A stretch of 5,548 nucleotides of DNA from Lactobacillus helveticus DSM 20075 = CGMCC 1.1877. Its GTDB lineage: Bacteria > Bacillota > Bacilli > Lactobacillales > Lactobacillaceae. The translations under genes and the position numbers were made by a program. Under the pieces are notes generated by a model that saw nothing but the letters and a program-made list of their open reading frames with translations, did no database searches and was not told the origin of the DNA. The DNA is taken from contig NZ_GG700752.1 in the NCBI RefSeq assembly GCF_000160855.1, positions 105,589 to 111,136 of the forward strand, in the 5' to 3' direction. Within the stretch, counting starts at the first letter, position 1; every line of letters starts with the position of its first letter. Shown here piece by piece: positions 1 to 5,504 of the stretch.

Positions 1-1098
1 TTACAACAAATTCAAGATGAATTAATACAGCGCGGTAAAAATAAATCTAATTTTATTTATATTAACTTTGAAGATTTGCAATATGAATCACTATTAGATT
101 ATGAGACACTTAACAAAGAATTAGTTAAACGTATCCAGCAGATTGATGGTAAAGCTTATATTTTTCTCGATGAAATTCAAAAAGTTATTTCCTGGGAAAA
201 GACAATCAATTCTCTACGTGCTAGTTTTGACTGCGATATCTATATTACGGGATCAAATTCGCAATTATTATCTGGTGAGTTGGCAACAGAAATTGCTGGA
301 CGTTATATTGAAATTAAGGTATATCCATTTTCTTTTAGTGAATTCTTGAAAGCTATTAATTCAGATCGTCAAAATTTAGACCGTGATTTCTTAACATACG
401 TAGAGATAGGTGGTATGCCATTTCTATCTCTTATTTACAATGATCGTCAGGCCTGTGATACATATTTGCAGGATATATATAGTTCAGTGGTTCTAAAAGA
501 TATTGTTGACCGTTATAAGATTAGAAATGTAGATTTGCTGCGAAGAATAATTAGTTATCTAAGCAGCGAGATTGGTCATCCTATTTCAGCAACAGGAATA
601 GCAAAATTCTTTAAGAATGAGCATAGAGGAAGCTCAATAGATACAATTCTTGATTATATTTCTTATACCTGTGATGCTTATTTGTTCACTCGTGTACCCC
701 GATCTTATTTGCAAGGAAAACAAAATCTGAGAGTCAATGATCAATACTACATTACTGATCATGGTTTGCGACAAACGATGTTAGGTAATAATCAGCAAAA
801 TATAGATCAAATTTTAGAAAATATTGTTTTTGTTGAATTATTGCGCAGAGGTTATAAAGTTTCTGTTGGCTTAAACGATAAGAAAGAAATTGATTTTGTT
901 GCACAGAAAGGTAATGAAAAACGGTATTATCAAGTAACTTATATGCTAGGCAGTCAAGCAACTATTGAACGTGAATTTGGTGCATATGATGGGATTGCTG
1001 ATAATTATCCGAAGTACGTGCTATCAATGGATAAATTTAATATGAGTCGTAACGGCATCATTCATCAAAATATTATTGATTTTCTATTAGAGCATTAA
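1..1098 (+). CDS. AAA+ ATPase with C-terminal DUF4143 domain, 5' end outside the window
   Basis: The reading frame is open from base 1 (TTA CAA CAA ATT...), so the TTG at 76 is internal and the gene begins upstream of the window. The 365 visible codons start just after where the Walker A P-loop should be, so roughly 30-40 N-terminal residues are missing. Seen: Walker B AYIFLDEIQ (window residues 52-60, D57/E58), a sensor-1-like TGSNS at 83-87 followed by the family-typical AGRYIEIKVYPFSFSEF, then the DUF4143 region. The C-terminus carries E279, E296-x-D298 (KEIDFVA) and Q311 (YYQVTY), the pattern of a PD-(D/E)XK nuclease-like fold. Family (COG1373): ATPases of unknown function, common as accessory genes in Firmicutes and archaea; activity is not established. 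The gene looks more A+T-rich than its neighbours, suggesting accessory origin. It ends at a shared terminator. The family call is firm; the cellular role is unknown. Confidence 0.88.
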   Translation, partial: LQQIQDELIQRGKNKSNFIYINFEDLQYESLLDYETLNKELVKRIQQIDGKAYIFLDEIQKVISWEKTINSLRASFDCDIYITGSNSQLLSGELATEIAGRYIEIKVYPFSFSEFLKAINSDRQNLDRDFLTYVEIGGMPFLSLIYNDRQACDTYLQDIYSSVVLKDIVDRYKIRNVDLLRRIISYLSSEIGHPISATGIAKFFKNEHRGSSIDTILDYISYTCDAYLFTRVPRSYLQGKQNLRVNDQYYITDHGLRQTMLGNNQQNIDQILENIVFVELLRRGYKVSVGLNDKKEIDFVAQKGNEKRYYQVTYMLGSQATIEREFGAYDGIADNYPKYVLSMDKFNMSRNGIIHQNIIDFLLEH

Positions 1099-1100
1099 CT

Positions 1101-1155
1101 AAAAAAGACTAGTAAATCAACGTTTTTTAACGAAGATTACTAGTCTTTCTTTTTA
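1101..1155. terminator. Bidirectional intrinsic terminator between the ATPase and permease genes
   Basis: A perfect 12-bp inverted repeat, AAAGACTAGTAA (1104-1115) with TTACTAGTCTTT (1137-1148), can be extended by an inner CGTT-TTTT-AACG hairpin. T-rich tracts follow on both strands: TCTTTCTTTTT on + and AGTCTTTTTTAG on -. It lies between two convergent stop codons (1098 and 1165), so it can end both transcripts. Confidence 0.85.
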
Positions 1156-1164
1156 TTCATTCGT

Positions 1165-2418
1165 TTAGAAATTCAAAACCCATAAGAAGATCAGGAAGAT
1201 TACGAAGAGTAGCCACATCATCGGTGTGACTTCCTTGCCACGCTTAGCTGCGATCATGCAGATTGGGTAAGTGATCATTCCCCATGATAAACCATCTGAA
1301 ATGGAGTAGGTTAATGGCATCCCTAAAATAATCAAGAATGCAGGAACCGCAATTTCCAACTTGTTCCAATGGATATGTGCAGTGTTTTGGGCCATCAAGA
1401 CACCAACGATGATCAATGCTGGTGCAGTAACTTGAACAGTGAACACACCTAAAAGTGGACTGAAAATCATTGAGATCAAGAAGAAGATTGCTACGAAGAC
1501 AGCGGTCAATCCGGTACGACCACCAACGGCAATACCAGCACTTGATTCAACAAACGCACCAACTGGTGAAGTCCCAAGAATAGAACCAACAGCCATGGCA
1601 CTAGAGTCAGCAGCTAAAGCCTTACCAACACGTGGCATCTTGTTGTTCTTCATGAAACCAGCTTGTTGAGCCAAACCGATCAATGTGCCTGCAGTGTCAA
1701 AGAATGTAACTATTAGGAAAGTAAGAACTACGATCCACATTTGAACAGTATTGATATCTTTAACGTGGAGGACAGCTTGACCAAAAGTTGGAGCTAAGCT
1801 TGGTGCAGTAGAAATAATCTTGTGTGGTAATGCAATTTGACCAGTGCAGATGCCAAAAACTGCAGCTAGCACCATGCCGATAAAGATCGCACCAGGCACG
1901 TTCAAAATCATTAAGATAACCGTTACTAATAAACCGAAAATAGTGATCCAAACAAGGGGATCGTGCAGTGATCCTAAACCAACCAAGGTTGATTTGTTAG
2001 CAACGATCAACTTACCATTTTGCAAGCCTAAGAAGGCGATGAACAAACCAATACCAGAAGAAATAGCGAATTTTAAGTCAGCTGGAATTGAATCAATGAT
2101 CTTTTCTCTTAATTTAAACAAAGTAATCAAGATAAAAAGAATTGAGGCAACGAAGACGCTGGCTAAGGCTGTTTGCCACTTAACATGCATCCCGATACAA
2201 ACGGTGTAAGCAAAGAAGGCGTTAATACCTAAAGCGGGTGCTTCACCAATAGGATAGTTAGCGACAATACCCATGATGGCAGTACCAAGAGCCGCTGCTA
2301 AGGCTGTTGCGGTAAAGACGGCACCTGTATTCATGCCACTAGCTCCCAAAACGCTAGGGTTAACAAATAAAATATAAGACATACTGATAAACGTAGTTAA
2401 ACCAGCAATAAATTCCAC
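1165..2418 (-). CDS. NCS2-family purine base permease (AzgA/PbuG/PbuO group), start region disrupted
   Basis: A 417-residue integral membrane protein expected to import a purine base (adenine, guanine or hypoxanthine) by proton symport. Family landmarks in order: GLTTFISMSYILFVNP in the first membrane segment, EAPALGINAFFAYTVC in the third, FFDTAGTLIGLAQQAG in the middle, then ADSSAMAVGS and ESSAGIAVGGRTGLTAV, the characteristic ES-G-GGRTG motif. Many hydrophobic segments fill the rest, and the C-terminus is FLIFLWVLNF. Which purine it carries cannot be read from sequence. The coordinates use the only in-frame start, GTG at 2418, which has no convincing ribosome binding site. Upstream codons read NEFYKKYFQLDKYKTSIK, the usual family N-terminus, but the ATG with a good Shine-Dalgarno (2471) is one base out of frame. 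An intact gene would have about 435 codons. The protein may be made poorly from GTG, or the gene may be inactive. A PurR-like operator and the nearby deoxynucleoside kinases support purine salvage. Confidence 0.85.
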   Translation of the reverse strand: MEFIAGLTTFISMSYILFVNPSVLGASGMNTGAVFTATALAAALGTAIMGIVANYPIGEAPALGINAFFAYTVCIGMHVKWQTALASVFVASILFILITLFKLREKIIDSIPADLKFAISSGIGLFIAFLGLQNGKLIVANKSTLVGLGSLHDPLVWITIFGLLVTVILMILNVPGAIFIGMVLAAVFGICTGQIALPHKIISTAPSLAPTFGQAVLHVKDINTVQMWIVVLTFLIVTFFDTAGTLIGLAQQAGFMKNNKMPRVGKALAADSSAMAVGSILGTSPVGAFVESSAGIAVGGRTGLTAVFVAIFFLISMIFSPLLGVFTVQVTAPALIIVGVLMAQNTAHIHWNKLEIAVPAFLIILGMPLTYSISDGLSWGMITYPICMIAAKRGKEVTPMMWLLFVIFLIFLWVLNF

Positions 2419-2483
2419 CTTGATGCTGGTCTTATATTTATCTAATTGAAAGTATTTTTTATAAAATTCATTATTCTCTCTCC
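2419..2483 (-). other. Out-of-frame 5' end of the permease gene: ribosome binding site, ATG and lost N-terminal codons
   Basis: On the minus strand GGAGAGAG (2483-2476) sits 4 nt before ATG at 2471-2469, an ideal start. From this ATG the frame reads MNFIKNTFN and stops at TAG. Shifting by one base gives FYKKYFQLDKYKTSIK running straight into the permease GTG. The distance from ATG to GTG is 53 nt, one short of 18 codons. Adding one T to the T4 run near 2464 would restore MNFYKKYFQLDKYKT. In the correct frame the next upstream codon of note is TGA at 2491-2489, with no alternative ATG, GTG or TTG in between. Confidence 0.75.
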
Positions 2484-2489
2484 AAAATC

Positions 2490-2504
2490 AATGTTCGTGT
2501 TTTT
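2490..2504 (-). promoter_or_regulatory. PurR-type operator (PurBox) in the permease leader
   Basis: The minus strand reads AAAAACACGAACATT, which agrees closely with the Firmicutes PurBox (A/T-rich flank, then CCGAAC or CACGAAC, then A/T). It lies just upstream of the permease Shine-Dalgarno and downstream of a TATATAAG -10-like sequence (2527-2520). PurR of the Bacillus type binds such boxes and responds to PRPP, controlling purine synthesis and transport genes. Known: the motif. Inferred: that it acts on this permease. Confidence 0.55.
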
Positions 2505-2519
2505 GCTCCTTTAACACAA

Positions 2520-2527
2520 CTTATATA
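2520..2527 (-). promoter_or_regulatory. Probable -10 region for the permease
   Basis: TATATAAG on the minus strand is a good -10 hexamer, and the two PurBox-like sites flank it. No good -35 lies at 16-18 nt (only an A/T-rich ATTTTT/TTTTAA stretch). A TTGCAT lies about 21 nt upstream, which is too far. The site is therefore tentative. Confidence 0.35.
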
Positions 2528-2551
2528 CTTTAACATTGCTTTTTAAAAATG

Positions 2552-2566
2552 CAAACACGAATTATT
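2552..2566 (+). promoter_or_regulatory. Second, inverted PurBox-like element
   Basis: The plus strand reads CAAACACGAATTATT, sharing the CACGAA core of the box at 2490-2504 in the opposite orientation. PurR sites commonly come as inverted pairs, but the 56 nt between the two cores here is much longer than the spacing usual in Bacillus. This makes it a weaker candidate than the first box. The two flank the probable permease promoter. Confidence 0.4.
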
Positions 2567-2695
2567 AATAAAAATAATAGATTTTTTACTATCTTTTGCT
2601 ACTAAAAATTAATAATATTGATCAATGTATTGGCTTTCATTCTTATTTTCTAAGCATTATTCTTAACTATAAGAAATAGTAAAAATAAACAGAAT

Positions 2696-2704
2696 AAAGG
2701 TGAG
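2696..2704 (+). promoter_or_regulatory. Ribosome binding site of the HAD phosphatase gene
   Basis: AAAGGTGAG precedes the ATG at 2708 by 3 nt (4 nt from the AAGGTGA core). It is a strong Shine-Dalgarno and fixes this start. Confidence 0.8.
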
Positions 2705-2707
2705 TAA

Positions 2708-3508
2708 ATGTCCGCAAAACTTATTTTTTCAGATATTGATGGCACATTGATTAATGACGAATTGAAGGTAACGCCTAAAACGCGTGATGCAATCCGCCAG
2801 CAGATTATTAAGGGGAACGTTTTTATTCCGGCTTCGGCACGACTTCCTAAGGGAATTACTGCTGCAGTAGGCCAAATTCTAACAGTTTTCCCAATGATTG
2901 CCTATAACGGTGCCTTGGCTTTAGATGAAACCGGTAGAGCTTTAATTACGCGCTTTTTCGATGCGAAAAAGGCTGCGGCAATTTGTCGTTACGTGGATGA
3001 ACAAAATAATGGATCAGCGTGGAATATCTACAGTGGGTATGTTTGGTATTGTGCTAAAGAAAAAAGTCCGCTGGTCAAACACGAAGAAGAAATTGTCGAT
3101 GTTAAAGCTACTCCGACGACTGTTGATCAGATTGAAAAATTGCAGGGCGTGCATAAGGCCTTAATCATGGGTAAGTCAGAAGAACTTGATCGCATGCAAA
3201 AAGAATTGACTGAAAAGTTCCCAGATCTTAGCTTTGTAAGATCATCTAGGACTTTACTAGAAGTAGTATTAAAAGGCGTAAGCAAGGCAAGTGCAGTAAA
3301 AATCTTAGCTGAAGAATACAAGGTGCCATTAAAAGACTGCATTGCTTTTGGTGATAACTATAATGATGAAGAAATGCTTGAAGAAGTAGGGCATCCTGTT
3401 CTGATGGGCAATGCACCTGCAGAATTAAAGGAGAAGATCGGCTTAGATCACGTGACGCTGGACAATAATCATGATGGCATTGCTGAAGCATTAGCAAAAT
3501 TTGAATAA
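2708..3508 (+). CDS. Cof-type HAD-IIB family phosphatase
   Basis: A 266-residue cytoplasmic hydrolase of the haloacid dehalogenase superfamily, subfamily IIB (Cof/YidA-like), which dephosphorylates sugar phosphates, nucleotides or cofactors such as FMN. All four HAD motifs are visible: motif I FSDIDGTL with nucleophile D9 and acid/base D11; motif II at S43 in PASAR, where most relatives have TGR; motif III K193 in GVSKASAV; motif IV GDNYNDEEML (215-224) with D216 and D220 for magnesium. The C2B cap lies between motifs II and III. The length is typical and the protein looks intact. The ATG has a good Shine-Dalgarno. The gene is monocistronic, divergent from the permease and convergent with the kinase operon. 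The substrate cannot be inferred from sequence; a nucleotide or sugar-phosphate role would suit the neighbours but is conjecture. Confidence 0.92.
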   Translation: MSAKLIFSDIDGTLINDELKVTPKTRDAIRQQIIKGNVFIPASARLPKGITAAVGQILTVFPMIAYNGALALDETGRALITRFFDAKKAAAICRYVDEQNNGSAWNIYSGYVWYCAKEKSPLVKHEEEIVDVKATPTTVDQIEKLQGVHKALIMGKSEELDRMQKELTEKFPDLSFVRSSRTLLEVVLKGVSKASAVKILAEEYKVPLKDCIAFGDNYNDEEMLEEVGHPVLMGNAPAELKEKIGLDHVTLDNNHDGIAEALAKFE

Positions 3509-3510
3509 AG

Positions 3511-3541
3511 ATAAACCGCATAGAATTTCTATGCGGTTTAT
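3511..3541. terminator. Bidirectional intrinsic terminator between HAD gene and kinase operon
   Basis: A perfect 13-bp stem, ATAAACCGCATAG (3511-3523) and CTATGCGGTTTAT (3529-3541), closes a 5-nt loop AATTT. It starts 2 nt after the HAD stop and lies 14 nt beyond the dgk stop on the other strand. T-rich runs follow on + (TTATTTT) and, more weakly, on - (CTTTATTC), so it probably serves both convergent transcripts. Confidence 0.88.
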
Positions 3542-3555
3542 TATTTTCCGAGAAA

Positions 3556-4242
3556 TTAAGCTTCGCTTTGGATATCTGTTGGCTTTTCCCAATCTTCAGG
3601 GAGCTTTCCCATTTCTTTTAATTTATCTGTGATTTGATCCAAGACTATTTGCTTATCGGCTGGATTAGCCATGAAATCGAGTTTATCACCGTCAATTTCC
3701 ATCTTTGGCGAATAATCATAGTTCTCATACCAAGGCTTGTAATAACGAAGCAGACGCTTGTAATAGTCCTCTAAAGTTGAATCATAACTTAATTGTTCAT
3801 ATGGACGTCCACGCTTTTTAATTCGCTTAATCATGGTGTCATATGAAACATTGATATGAACAAGCAAGTCTGGGTTCTTCTTAGGCATTCTTTCAAGCTC
3901 GTTCATCATGTTATGCAACAATTCATAGTAAGTATCTACTTCTTCTGAAGTTGCACGACCGATGTCAGCGTTCATTTGGAAAAAGAGCGCATCTTCATAA
4001 ATAGAACGATCTAAGACGTTGTTATCTTCAGTAAGAGCATCCTTAATGCTGTGAAAACGCGTATTTAAGAAGTATACCTGCAATAAGAAAGCATATTTCT
4101 TAGGATCAGCATAAAAGAGTGGCAGAACTGGATTGTCGTCAACACTTTCATAAAATGGCTTAGTGCCTAAATATTTAGATAAAATACTTGTTAAACTGGA
4201 TTTTCCGGCTCCAATTGGCCCGCTTAAAACAATAACTGTCAT
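3556..4242 (-). CDS. dgk: Deoxyguanosine kinase, dGK subunit of the dAK/dGK pair
   Basis: A 228-residue member of the dCK/dGK/dNK deoxynucleoside kinase family, transferring phosphate from ATP to the 5'-OH of a purine deoxynucleoside. Seen: P-loop GPIGAGKSS (8-16), E32 in YESVDDNP, the DRS motif (78-80) in [12 protein letters not shown], which places the substrate and catalytic residues, and the arginine-rich lid RIKKRGRPYE (140-149). The protein matches its upstream paralogue closely but ends in a 14-residue acidic tail (215-228) that the paralogue lacks. In L. acidophilus R-26 the two products form a heterodimer with separate dAdo and dGuo sites. Here the downstream, longer gene with N-terminus MTVIVLSG is assigned dGK by analogy. 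ATG at 4242 is preferred over GTG at 4245 because AGAAGGAA lies at the proper distance from it. The kinase family is certain; base specificity is inferred. Confidence 0.9.
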   Translation of the reverse strand: MTVIVLSGPIGAGKSSLTSILSKYLGTKPFYESVDDNPVLPLFYADPKKYAFLLQVYFLNTRFHSIKDALTEDNNVLDRSIYEDALFFQMNADIGRATSEEVDTYYELLHNMMNELERMPKKNPDLLVHINVSYDTMIKRIKKRGRPYEQLSYDSTLEDYYKRLLRYYKPWYENYDYSPKMEIDGDKLDFMANPADKQIVLDQITDKLKEMGKLPEDWEKPTDIQSEA

Positions 4243-4246
4243 CACG

Positions 4247-4254
4247 TTCCTTCT
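4247..4254 (-). promoter_or_regulatory. Ribosome binding site of dgk, deciding ATG over GTG
   Basis: AGAAGGAA on the minus strand has its AAGGA core 5 nt from the ATG at 4242. The adjacent GTG at 4245 would be only 2 nt away. This supports the start giving MTVIVLSG. The site lies in the 24-nt gap after the dak stop, so dgk is translated from the shared dak-dgk message with its own site. Confidence 0.75.
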
Positions 4255-4266
4255 TTTTATTCAGTC

Positions 4267-4914
4267 TTATAAGTTGCCGATTTCGTGCAACTTCTCATCA
4301 ATTTCCTTTAATACTTCTCTTTGGGCGTCCATGCTAGAAACAAAATCAAGTTTGTCACCATTAATAGCCATCTTAGGAGAAGCGTCGTATTGTTCATACC
4401 ATGGCTCATAGTATCTGAGCAATCTAGCGTAGTAATCTTTCAAACTTGGATCTGTGCTGATTTGTTCAAATGAACGACCACGCTTTTTAATACGATCAAG
4501 CATGGTATCAAGTGAAACATGGATGTAGATAAGCAAGTCAGGCTTCTTGCTAGGGTTGCCTGGGGTATCTTCCATCATGTTTTCAAGCAAGTCGTCATAG
4601 ATCTTAAACTCTGTAGGATCTGCAACCTTGCTATCAGCGTTCATCTTGAAGAAAAGTGCATCTTCATAGATAGAACGGTCGGATACACTATTTTTATCTT
4701 GAATAGCTTGATTGATTTGAGCTAAACGGTGGTTAAGCAAATAAGTGTTAAGTAAAAAAGTGTAACGCTTCATATCTTTATAGTAGAGCGGCAAAACAGG
4801 ATTGCTGTCGACTCCTTCATAAAATGCTTGCGTACCTAAATGTTCTGCTAAAATACTGGTTAAACTGGATTTCCCGGCTCCAATTGGCCCGCTTAAAACA
4901 ATAACTTGAATCAC
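4267..4914 (-). CDS. dak: Deoxyadenosine kinase, dAK subunit of the dAK/dGK pair
   Basis: A 215-residue deoxynucleoside kinase, the first gene of the operon and paralogous to dgk 24 nt downstream. Seen: P-loop GPIGAGKSS (9-17), E33 in [11 protein letters not shown] (79-81) in [12 protein letters not shown], and lid [10 protein letters not shown] (141-150). The R-26 enzyme of this type phosphorylates deoxyadenosine (and some deoxycytidine) in a heterodimer with dGK, and feeds dNTP synthesis from salvaged deoxynucleosides. The GTG at 4914 is chosen as start because it gives MIQVIVLSG and 215 residues, the length I recall for dAK. A longer frame reaches back to a TTG at 4944, but that segment covers one of the leader repeats and has no ribosome binding site. 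The site before GTG (AAGAAAG, 3 nt away) is weak and close, so translation may be modest. Family certain; dAK versus dGK assigned by gene order, length and N-terminus. Confidence 0.9.
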   Translation of the reverse strand: MIQVIVLSGPIGAGKSSLTSILAEHLGTQAFYEGVDSNPVLPLYYKDMKRYTFLLNTYLLNHRLAQINQAIQDKNSVSDRSIYEDALFFKMNADSKVADPTEFKIYDDLLENMMEDTPGNPSKKPDLLIYIHVSLDTMLDRIKKRGRSFEQISTDPSLKDYYARLLRYYEPWYEQYDASPKMAINGDKLDFVSSMDAQREVLKEIDEKLHEIGNL

Positions 4915-4922
4915 ATTCTTTC

Positions 4923-4969
4923 TTAAATACCAGATATTGGACAATTAATAAGTTTAATACGAGATATTG
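4923..4969 (-). repeat. Two 17-bp direct repeats in the dak leader, NrdR-box-like
   Basis: The plus strand reads TTAAATACCAGATATTG at 4923-4939 and TTTAATACGAGATATTG at 4953-4969. The copies differ at only 3 of 17 positions and start exactly 30 bp apart, about three helical turns. On the minus strand they read CAATATCTGGTATT and CAATATCTCGTATT. These resemble the NrdR box (acaCwAtATaTwGtgt), known to occur as tandem 16-bp sites spaced by whole helical turns before ribonucleotide reductase genes. The match is partial, about 12 of 16 for the upstream copy and 10 of 16 for the other. The repeat is certain; the regulator is inferred. Confidence 0.6.
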
Positions 4970-4985
4970 TGGCACACAAGCTCTT

Positions 4986-5015
4986 TTTTAATTCTGTTTC
5001 ACGCAAAAAAGTCAA
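4986..5015 (-). promoter_or_regulatory. Candidate promoter of the dak-dgk operon
   Basis: On the minus strand a near-consensus -35 TTGACT (5015-5010) is followed, after 17-18 nt, by an A/T-rich -10 candidate ATTAAA or TTAAAA (about 4992-4986). Transcription would begin near 4980, giving a leader of about 65 nt that contains both direct repeats. The -35 overlaps the ribosome binding site of the opposing rpiR remnant. The -35 is good and the -10 weak. Confidence 0.5.
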
Positions 5016-5018
5016 GGG
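5014..5018 (+). promoter_or_regulatory. Ribosome binding site of the rpiR remnant
   Basis: AAGGG lies 5 nt before the ATG at 5024. It is a good site and supports that ATG as the original start of the broken rpiR gene. Confidence 0.6.
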
Positions 5019-5023
5019 TAGAA

Positions 5024-5504
5024 ATGAAAAATCGAATAGGAATGAAATATGATTCAATTGGAGCAGAAAAAATTAAAAAAATGAATTATACTTCATTTTT
5101 TATTAAGGCTAAAGTTATCTAAAAATAAAGCAGATGACGCTATTACTAAAACTAGTGGTGCTTCTGTAATTCGATTTTGTAAAAATCTAGGTTTTAAGGG
5201 CTTTAAAGATTTTCAAATAGCTTGTGCTCAAGAACAACCATTGCAAGTTGATAACAAAATTGAAACAATTATAACTGAAAATGATAATCCTACGAGTGTA
5301 TTGTTCAAATTACAAACTAATTTAAGTAAAAATATTGTTGACTTAGGTAGGTCCATTGATCATAAGGAATTAAAACAAGCTGTTGAATTGATTGATAAAG
5401 CCAGAGTGGTATTTATTGCTGGTGAAGGAGCTTCAGGATTGGCAGCGGAAGATTTTTTTGATAAGCTAATTCGCAGTGGCAAAGAAGTCATTTTTATTGA
5501 TTAA
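5024..5504 (+). pseudogene. RpiR/MurR-family transcriptional regulator, frameshifted and truncated
   Basis: RpiR-type regulators have an N-terminal helix-turn-helix and a C-terminal SIS domain that senses phosphosugars. The ATG at 5024 opens MKNRIGMKYDSIGAEKIKK..., the usual first helix region, but stops at TAA 5120-5122 after 32 codons. The rest lies one frame on: LSKNKADDAITK, then TSGASVIRFCKNLGFKGFKDF, the signature of the recognition helix, then a linker and the SIS start (KARVVFIAGEGASGLAAEDF, SGKEVIFID). The frame change falls between 5085 and 5119, near a T6 run at 5096-5101, and needs net +1. The SIS domain is cut after about 35 residues: TAA at 5502-5504 follows TTGAT, and the sequence beyond has no regulator homology that I can see. 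It is divergent from dak and probably functionless. The family is firmly recognised. Confidence 0.85.

Larger units (their letters stand above)
2505..2707. other. Divergent intergenic region between permease and HAD phosphatase genes
   Basis: This very A+T-rich stretch holds the control signals of both flanking genes. For the + strand gene a TATAAG at 2668-2673 could be a -10, but the matching -35 (ATTTTC at 2645-2650) is poor. A perfect 10-bp palindrome ATTGATCAAT lies at 2617-2626 and has no assigned role. I looked for a purine riboswitch on the minus strand and saw no aptamer core. No small ORF with a ribosome binding site is evident. Confidence 0.5.

Noticed and set aside
76..78. TTG as start of the ATPase gene
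   Set aside because: The frame is open through base 1 and the upstream residues (LQQIQDELIQRG...FIYINFEDL) fit the family, so the gene is truncated by the window edge.
1439..2209. Plus-strand reading frames of 76 and 121 codons opposite the permease
   Set aside because: They are antisense to a well-supported membrane protein gene, lack ribosome binding sites and show no recognisable domain.
2534..2553. Imperfect palindrome TTGCATTTTTAAAAAGCAA on the minus strand
   Set aside because: It is mostly an A/T run with one bulge, its function is not supported, and it is likely chance in this composition.
2617..2626. Perfect palindrome ATTGATCAAT as an operator
   Set aside because: Ten A/T-rich bases occurring once give no basis for naming a regulator.
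2484..2700. Purine riboswitch in the permease leader
   Set aside because: No conserved aptamer core or three-way junction could be seen, and the region is almost entirely A+T.
3127..3521. Minus-strand reading frames opposite the HAD gene
   Set aside because: They are low-complexity antisense frames within an intact, motif-complete coding region.
4915..4944. TTG at 4944 as start of dak, adding 10 residues
   Set aside because: The added segment overlaps a leader repeat, has no ribosome binding site and is not part of the family N-terminus; GTG 4914 fits better.
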